Shown: piece after piece, positions 31,992 to 37,234 of the stretch
Position numbering within the stretch: position 1 is the stretch's first letter
How the letters are laid out: each line of letters opens with the position of its first letter
Assembly (NCBI GenBank): GCA_021731565.1
Contig: JAKFXD010000132.1
Location: 1-37,234 of the forward strand
Reading direction: 5' to 3'
Length of the DNA stretch: 37,234 nt
DNA from: Methylocystis sp.
GTDB lineage: Bacteria; Pseudomonadota; Alphaproteobacteria; Rhizobiales; Beijerinckiaceae
Made by a program: the position numbers and the translations under genes
The notes under the pieces: generated by a model
The model's input: only the letters and a program-made list of their open reading frames with translations
What the model was told of the DNA's origin: nothing
The model's database searches: none

Positions 31992-33415
31992 ATCGCTCCT
32001 CCTTTTCGCGCCGCGATGACGGCGGGAAGCCCTTCGACGAGGCCGCGAAAGGCGTCGCCGCGCGCCTCGAAATTGGCGAATTGGTCGTAGGAGGCGCAGG
32101 CCGGCGACAGCAGCACGACGGGCGCCGGCGCGCCTTCACGAAGCGCGTCGAGCGCCGCGCGAGTCGTCGCGACGTCGAGCGTTCCGCATCGTTCGAAAGG
32201 CAGCGCGCCTTCCAACGTTCGTGCGAAATCGTCGGTCGCCTCGCCGATCAGATAGGCTTTGCGTATGCGCGAAAAATGCGGGCGCAGCGGCTCGACGCCG
32301 CCTTCTTTCGATCGGCCGCCGAGAATCCAGTAGATATCGTCAAAGCTCGTCAGCGCTTTTTCGGCCGCGTCGGCGTTGGTCGCCTTCGAGTCGTTGATAA
32401 ACAACGCGCGCTCGATGCGCCCGACGTCCTCCATGCGATGCGGAAGGCCGGGGAAACTCAACAGGCCGCGCGCAATCTCGTCGTCGTCCAGTCCGCATTC
32501 CCATGCCGCGGCGGCGGCGAAGGCGGCGTTTTGCGCATTATGCGCGCCGCGCAGCGCGCGCGCGCCTTCGAGCGAGCCAATGAGTTCGGCCTCGTCAGGC
32601 GGATGTCCCTCTTCGCGGAAGTAGACGCTGCGATCCTCGACGTAGAATCCCCAATCGAGCGCGCGCTTCGCCGACACGGGCACGACGCGCTTCTCGGGCG
32701 AAGCGGCTTCGGCCAGACGCGCGCCGATCGCATGGCAATAGGCGTCGTCGACGCCGACCAGGGCCACTTCCGCCGCCGCGACCAGCCGTTCCTTGATCGC
32801 GGCGTAAAGTTCGATCGTGCCGTGGCGATCGATATGGTCGGGCGTAATATTGATCAGCACGCCAATCGTCGGCGCCAGCGAGGGCGCAAGATCGATCTGG
32901 AACGACGAACATTCGATGACGTGAATGCGCTCGTCCGACGGCGGCTCGAGATCGAGAATCGGCACGCCGATATTGCCGCCGAGCTGCACGTCGCGGCCGG
33001 CTTCGCGCAGGATATGGGCGATCAGCGCCGTCGTCGTCGATTTGCCGTTGGTGCCGGTGATCGCGACAAAGGGCGATCCGCCGGCGCGCGCCTCACGCTC
33101 GCGGCAAAAGAGTTCGACATCGCCAATGATCTCGACGCCGGCGGACTGCGCCGCCCGCACCACCCAGTGAGGTTCGGGATGAGTCAGCGGCACGCCGGGA
33201 GAAAGGATGAGCGCGTCGAACTCGCGCCAATCCGCCGCCGCGAGATCTTCGAGCGCGACGCCCTGCGCGACCGCTTTGAGCCGACCGGCCTCGCCGTCGT
33301 CCCAGGCGGCGACCCGCGCCCCGCCCGCGATCAGCGCCCGGGCGGTGGACAGGCCCGAGCCGCCGAGGCCAAACAGCGCGACGCGCTTGCCCTTGAAGGT
33401 CTCGACCGGCGTCAT
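31988..33415 (-). CDS. murD: UDP-N-acetylmuramoyl-L-alanine--D-glutamate ligase MurD
   Basis: This 475-residue cytoplasmic ligase adds D-glutamate to UDP-MurNAc-L-Ala. The N-terminal fold GKRVALFGLGGSGLSTARAL (8-27), ATP loop AITGTNGKSTTTALIAHIL, NITPDHIDRHG, and the C-terminal SKATNADAAEKAL and ILGGRSKEGG are all present. I place the start at ATG 33415, where homology begins, two bases after the mraY stop. The frame is open for another 173 codons inside mraY, but that part has no homology and is an out-of-frame reading of mraY, not a fusion. Confidence 0.97.
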   Translation of the reverse strand: MTPVETFKGKRVALFGLGGSGLSTARALIAGGARVAAWDDGEAGRLKAVAQGVALEDLAAADWREFDALILSPGVPLTHPEPHWVVRAAQSAGVEIIGDVELFCREREARAGGSPFVAITGTNGKSTTTALIAHILREAGRDVQLGGNIGVPILDLEPPSDERIHVIECSSFQIDLAPSLAPTIGVLINITPDHIDRHGTIELYAAIKERLVAAAEVALVGVDDAYCHAIGARLAEAASPEKRVVPVSAKRALDWGFYVEDRSVYFREEGHPPDEAELIGSLEGARALRGAHNAQNAAFAAAAAWECGLDDDEIARGLLSFPGLPHRMEDVGRIERALFINDSKATNADAAEKALTSFDDIYWILGGRSKEGGVEPLRPHFSRIRKAYLIGEATDDFARTLEGALPFERCGTLDVATTRAALDALREGAPAPVVLLSPACASYDQFANFEARGDAFRGLVEGLPAVIAARKGGAI

Positions 33416-33417
33416 CG

Positions 33418-34500
33418 TCACCTCAGCTTCAGGGTCGAGAGGCCCATGAGGGCCAGCACGAAAGCGATGATCCAGAAGCGGATGACGATCTGCGGCTCTT
33501 TCCAGCCCTTCTGCTCGAAGTGATGATGAATGGGCGCCATCAGGAAGATGCGCCTCCCGGTGAGCTTGTAATAGACGACCTGAATGATCACCGACGCGCC
33601 TTCGATGACGAAGAGTCCGCCGACGATGACGAGGATGAATTCCTGCTTCACCGCGACCGCCACCGAGCCGACCAGCCCGCCGAGCGCCAGCGAGCCGGTG
33701 TCGCCCATGAAGATTTGCGCGGGCGGCGCGTTGAACCACAGAAAGCCGAGCCCGGCGCCGATGAAGGCCGAACAGACGATAGTCAATTCGCCGACGCCGG
33801 CCACGTAATTGACGCCGAGATAGTTCGAAAAGATCGAATTGCCGACGAGATAAGCAAAAATCGCGAAGGCGCCGGCGGCGATCATCGACGGCACGATGGC
33901 AAGTCCGTCGAGTCCGTCGGTGAGATTGACGCAATTGCCCGCCGAGACGATGACGAATGCGCCAAACAGGATGAAAAATGGCCCGAGCGTCGCGACATAG
34001 CCCCTCACCATGGGAATGGCGAGTTTGGTCATGTTCTCTCCGCCGCTACGCATCAGCGCATAGCAGGCGAGGCCGGCGATCAAAAATTCGAGCGCCAGCC
34101 GCAGCTTGCCGGAGAAGCCCGCGTGCGACTGCTTGGTCACCTTGAGATAGTCGTCATAAAATCCGATGAGGCCGAAGCCGACGGTGACAAAGAGCACGAT
34201 CCATACGTAGGAATTGCGCAGATTCGCCCAGAGCAGCGTCGCCGCGACCAGTCCCGACAGAATCATCAGGCCGCCCATCGTCGGCGTGCCTTTCTTGGTC
34301 ACGAGATGCGAGGCCGGCCCGTCCTCGCGGATCGGCTGCCCCTTGCCCTGCTTGATGCGCAACGCCGCGATCACGCCCGGTCCGAAAAAGAAGACGAAGA
34401 ACAGCGCCGTCGCCGCCCCCATGGCGGCGCGAAACGTGATGTAACGGAAGATGTTGAGCGGACTGTAGAGATAGGAAAAGTCCGCAAGCAGCGTCAGCAT
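33418..34500 (-). CDS. mraY: Phospho-N-acetylmuramoyl-pentapeptide transferase MraY
   Basis: This 360-residue, ten-helix inner-membrane enzyme transfers phospho-MurNAc-pentapeptide to undecaprenyl phosphate, forming lipid I. Catalytic segments are visible: [25 protein letters not shown] with the paired aspartates, [32 protein letters not shown] and the HHHFEQKGW histidine loop. Start ATG 34500 has GAGGAG just upstream, partly inside the murF end; the gap to murF is 9 bases. Length is standard. Confidence 0.98.
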   Translation of the reverse strand: MLTLLADFSYLYSPLNIFRYITFRAAMGAATALFFVFFFGPGVIAALRIKQGKGQPIREDGPASHLVTKKGTPTMGGLMILSGLVAATLLWANLRNSYVWIVLFVTVGFGLIGFYDDYLKVTKQSHAGFSGKLRLALEFLIAGLACYALMRSGGENMTKLAIPMVRGYVATLGPFFILFGAFVIVSAGNCVNLTDGLDGLAIVPSMIAAGAFAIFAYLVGNSIFSNYLGVNYVAGVGELTIVCSAFIGAGLGFLWFNAPPAQIFMGDTGSLALGGLVGSVAVAVKQEFILVIVGGLFVIEGASVIIQVVYYKLTGRRIFLMAPIHHHFEQKGWKEPQIVIRFWIIAFVLALMGLSTLKLR

Positions 34501-34509
34501 CGTCTCTCC

Positions 34510-35931
34510 TCAATTCGCCATTTCGTCGGCGAATGCGGTTTTCAAGGCCGAGACGATCCGCGACATCCGCGAACCATTGGAGCCCTTCACCATCACCACG
34601 TCGCCGGGCCGAACGGCGGAAAGAACCGCCTCTTCGAGCTCCAGCGGCGTCGCCCGATGCGCGGCGCGCATCGAATCAGGCGCAGCGTAACTTAACCGCG
34701 ACATCAATGGTCCGGAGGTGAATAGCAGATCGACCCCGGCGTCGATAAGGTCCTGGGCGAGCGCGGCGTGCAATTCGGCGGCCTGCGGCCCCAGCTCCAG
34801 CATGTCGCCCAGGACCGCGATCCGCCGGCCGCCAGGCCCTGTCGCCGCGCCGCCAAGCAGGTCGAGCGCCGCGCGCATGGAGGTCGGATTGGCGTTGTAG
34901 CTCTCGTCGATGAGCGTAAACTCGCCATCTGGCGTCGATATTTTCTCGCGTTGGCCGCGTCCGGAGGGCGGCCTAAAATCAGCGAACGCCGACGCCGCGT
35001 CCTCCAGATCCACGTCGAAAACGGCGCCGACGAGCAGCGCCGCGAGCGCGTTGACGGCGACATGCCTGCCCGGCGCGCCGATGCGGAAACGCAGTCGGCG
35101 CTCGAGAATCTGCGCTTCGACCAGCGCGCCTTCGCCGGCCGTCGCGTAAGAGAGGAGCCGCGCGTCGGCGCCCTCCGTCTCGCCAAAGCTGACGACATGG
35201 CTGGCGTTCGGCGCGGCCGCCGCGGCGAGACGCTCGTAGAAACCATCGTCGCGGTTGATGATCGCCACGCCGCCGTCGAGCGCGGAAAAGATTTCGGCTT
35301 TGGCGTCCGCGATCTTTTCGGTCGACCCGAAATATTCAAGATGAACCGGCGCGATACGGGTGACGACGGCGACGTGCGGTCGAACCTGGGCGACGAGCGC
35401 GGCGATTTCGCCCGCGTGGTTCATGCCCAGTTCGAACACGCCAAAGCGCGACTCCGCCGGCATACGCGCCAGCGTCAAGGGCACGCCCCAGTGATTGTTG
35501 TAAGACGCCGCCGAGGCATGCGTGTCGCCAAAGCGCGACAGCATGAGCCTGGTCATATCCTTCGTCGACGTCTTGCCGACCGAACCGGTGATGGCGGCGA
35601 TAAAAGCATTGGTCCGTTCCCGCGCGCGCTGACCGAGCGATTCGAGCGACTTTTGCACGTCCCTGACGACGAACAGCGGACCCGCGCCGGAAAGCTCGGC
35701 CGCATGCGCTTCGTCGATCACCGCCGCCGCCGCGCCCTTCTCGAACGCCGTCCGCACGAAGTCATGGCCGTCGCGCGTTTCGCCCTTGATGGCGATGAAC
35801 AGGTCTCCCGGCTGAAGCGTGCGCGTGTCGATGGAAACGCCTGTCGCCTCGCGCGCAAGGCCGCCGCTGGCGCGGGCGCGCAGCGCGCCGACCAGCGCCA
35901 ATCCCGACCATAGCGGTCTTCCGGTCATCAA
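34510..35931 (-). CDS. murF: UDP-N-acetylmuramoyl-tripeptide--D-alanyl-D-alanine ligase MurF
   Basis: This 473-residue ATP-dependent ligase adds D-Ala-D-Ala to the UDP-MurNAc tripeptide, the last soluble precursor step. It shows the N-terminal GVSIDTRTLQPGDLFIAIKG (about 31-50), ATP loop AAITGSVGKTSTKDMTRLML, YNNHWGVPLTLARMP, GVFELGMNHAGEIAAL, and the C-terminal DESYNANPTSMRAALDLL and LGDMLELG. ATG 35931 overlaps the murE stop (ATGA). No unusual residues were seen. Confidence 0.97.
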   Translation of the reverse strand: MMTGRPLWSGLALVGALRARASGGLAREATGVSIDTRTLQPGDLFIAIKGETRDGHDFVRTAFEKGAAAAVIDEAHAAELSGAGPLFVVRDVQKSLESLGQRARERTNAFIAAITGSVGKTSTKDMTRLMLSRFGDTHASAASYNNHWGVPLTLARMPAESRFGVFELGMNHAGEIAALVAQVRPHVAVVTRIAPVHLEYFGSTEKIADAKAEIFSALDGGVAIINRDDGFYERLAAAAAPNASHVVSFGETEGADARLLSYATAGEGALVEAQILERRLRFRIGAPGRHVAVNALAALLVGAVFDVDLEDAASAFADFRPPSGRGQREKISTPDGEFTLIDESYNANPTSMRAALDLLGGAATGPGGRRIAVLGDMLELGPQAAELHAALAQDLIDAGVDLLFTSGPLMSRLSYAAPDSMRAAHRATPLELEEAVLSAVRPGDVVMVKGSNGSRMSRIVSALKTAFADEMAN

Positions 35932-37234
35932 TGATGCTCCTTCAGCGCCTGCGCGATCGCTTCATGATCGGAGAACGGCAGCACGCGCCCGCCGACGATC
36001 TGCCCGGTCTCGTGACCTTTTCCCGCCACGACGAGCGCGTCGCCTGTTTGAAGTTCGGCGACGGCGCTGGCGATCGCCGCGCGCCGGTCCCCGATCTCGA
36101 AGACATGCGCCGCGCCGCCGCGGGTTCCTTCCAGAATTTCGGCGCGAATGGCGGCGGCGTCCTCGCTGCGCGGATTATCGTCGGTGACGATGGCGACATC
36201 GGCGGCGCGGGCGACGATTTCGCCCATCAGCGGGCGTTTGCCGCGGTCACGATCGCCGCCGCAACCGAAGACGACAATCAGGCGATTTTTTGTCAGCGGC
36301 CGCAGCGTGGCGAGCACTTTCTCCAGCGCGTCCGGCTTGTGGGCGTAATCGACGAAGATCGGCGCGCCCTGGCGCTGGCCGACGAGTTCGAGACGCCCCG
36401 GCGCGCCCTTGAGCGCTTCGAGCGCCTCGAAGACCCGCTGCGGATCGTCGCCGCTGGCGATGGCGAGGCCGGCGGCGACAAGCGCGTTCGAGACCTGAAA
36501 AGCGCCGGCGAGCGGCAGGTTCACTTCATATTCGGCGCCCTGGTAAGCGAGCCGCAACGGCGTCGCCAGCGCGTTCGGCGTCGCCGAATGGAGCGTAATC
36601 GCTTCTCCCTTCAAACCGACGCTGAAAATCGTGAGGCCGCGCTTACGGCAAATCTCGATCACGCGAGACGCGACATCGCTGTCGGCGTCGATCACCGCCG
36701 TCTGGCCCCGGCGCATCAGCGTATCGAACAGCCGCATCTTCGCTGCGAAATAGTCGTCCATGCCGGCGTGATGGTCGAGATGATCGCGCGAAAAATTGGT
36801 GAAGCCGGCGACATCGACGCGCATGCCGTCGAGGCGGCGCTGATCGATGCCGAGCGAGGACGCCTCCATCGCGAGATGGGTGACGCCGCGTCCCGCAAGA
36901 TCGTCGAGCGTCCGATGCAGTTCGACCGGTCCGGGCGTGGTCAGCGCGCCGTAATGCGCGCCGCGCGAATCGACGATTCCGACCGTGCCGAGCGAGGCCG
37001 CCTCATATTCGAGCGCCGCCCAGATTTGACGCAGGAAGGCGACGACCGAGGTCTTGCCGCTCGTGCCCGTCACGGCGGCGATCGTCGACGGCTGACGCGG
37101 ATAGAATCGCGCCGCCGCAAGCGCCAGCGCGCGCCGAACGTCGTCGACGACGACGAGCGGCAAGGCGCATTCGCCGGCGCGCTGGGCGACGACGACGCAG
37201 GCGCCGCGCGCGGCGGCGTCGGCGACATAGGACA
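35928..37234 (-). CDS. murE: UDP-N-acetylmuramoyl-tripeptide synthetase MurE (5' end beyond window)
   Basis: About 434 C-terminal residues of MurE are present; the open frame runs to the window edge, so roughly the first 50-70 residues (part of domain 1) are missing. TTG 37163 is not the start: the upstream codons continue a MurE-like sequence (ADAAARGACVVVAQRAGECA). ATP loop AVTGTSGKTSVV, TNFSRDHLDHH, GRLELVGQR, FVDYAHKPDALEKVL, and the DNPR motif (TDDNPRSEDAAAIRAEI) are visible. DNPR is the signature for meso-diaminopimelate as the added amino acid, as expected in a Gram-negative bacterium. Confidence 0.97.
   Translation of the reverse strand, partial: SYVADAAARGACVVVAQRAGECALPLVVVDDVRRALALAAARFYPRQPSTIAAVTGTSGKTSVVAFLRQIWAALEYEAASLGTVGIVDSRGAHYGALTTPGPVELHRTLDDLAGRGVTHLAMEASSLGIDQRRLDGMRVDVAGFTNFSRDHLDHHAGMDDYFAAKMRLFDTLMRRGQTAVIDADSDVASRVIEICRKRGLTIFSVGLKGEAITLHSATPNALATPLRLAYQGAEYEVNLPLAGAFQVSNALVAAGLAIASGDDPQRVFEALEALKGAPGRLELVGQRQGAPIFVDYAHKPDALEKVLATLRPLTKNRLIVVFGCGGDRDRGKRPLMGEIVARAADVAIVTDDNPRSEDAAAIRAEILEGTRGGAAHVFEIGDRRAAIASAVAELQTGDALVVAGKGHETGQIVGGRVLPFSDHEAIAQALKEHH

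Noticed and set aside
33416-33934. Possible N-terminal extension or fusion of MurD (frame open for 173 more codons)
   Set aside because: The extension is an alternate-frame reading of mraY without homology; MurD homology starts at ATG 33415.
1-37234. CRISPR arrays, tRNA or rRNA genes, insertion sequences, prophage genes
   Set aside because: No regularly spaced repeats, no cloverleaf-like or rRNA sequence, and no transposase, integrase or phage proteins were found on either strand.

Overview
The window is a GC-rich alphaproteobacterial chromosome segment, probably from the order Hyphomicrobiales. The RpoC, MurE-MurC, FtsW and YidD sequences and the REP-like intergenic palindrome support this; a methanotroph-like Methylocystaceae/Beijerinckiaceae genome is my guess, not something the sequence proves. 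Genes are dense, many joined by ATGA stop/start overlaps. Long antisense open frames occur throughout and are GC artefacts.

Left end (1-12.6 kb): the 3' end of rpoC with a strong terminator, then a P-loop kinase and yidD. A stress/nucleotide-type island follows: a phosphoribosyltransferase, a COG2187 phosphotransferase and a ribosome-hibernation/cold-shock fusion on the minus strand, facing a dienelactone-hydrolase-like enzyme and a PAS-PRPP-synthetase fusion on the plus strand. Next come a GNAT acetyltransferase, a YedK-type abasic-site protein, a glycine-zipper lipoprotein, a small oxidative-stress unit (hypothetical protein, HmoA-like protein, AhpC) and an arginine-modifying enzyme divergent from an Lrp regulator.

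Centre (12.6-26.1 kb): an OmpR/EnvZ-type two-component system is divergent from a SulP anion transporter. The SulP gene is followed by a compact six-gene complex I/hydrogenase-4-like operon (HyfB, HyfC, HyfE, HyfF, a NuoCD/HyfG-like large subunit and a HyfI/NuoB-like small subunit). The small subunit keeps its four [4Fe-4S] cysteines. The large subunit has lost the [NiFe] ligands (RVCGIC has become RVSGDS), so this is an energy-converting-hydrogenase-related (Ehr-type) ion-pumping complex and not a hydrogenase. There is no ferredoxin-like subunit and no second HyfD-like subunit. An OprO/P-type porin follows. The SulP-Ehr linkage, under possible control of the adjacent two-component system, is the most interesting part of the window; coupling of ion pumping to anion (possibly bicarbonate) uptake is a hypothesis.

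Right end (26.1-37.2 kb): a small basic protein with a very good ribosome-binding site, a strong isolated terminator that may end a small RNA, a four-helix membrane protein and a TIGR00027-type methyltransferase. Convergent to these is the peptidoglycan cluster murE-murF-mraY-murD-ftsW-murG-murC, tightly coupled on the minus strand. MurE is cut by the window edge, and the cluster stops after murC without murB, ddl or ftsQAZ.
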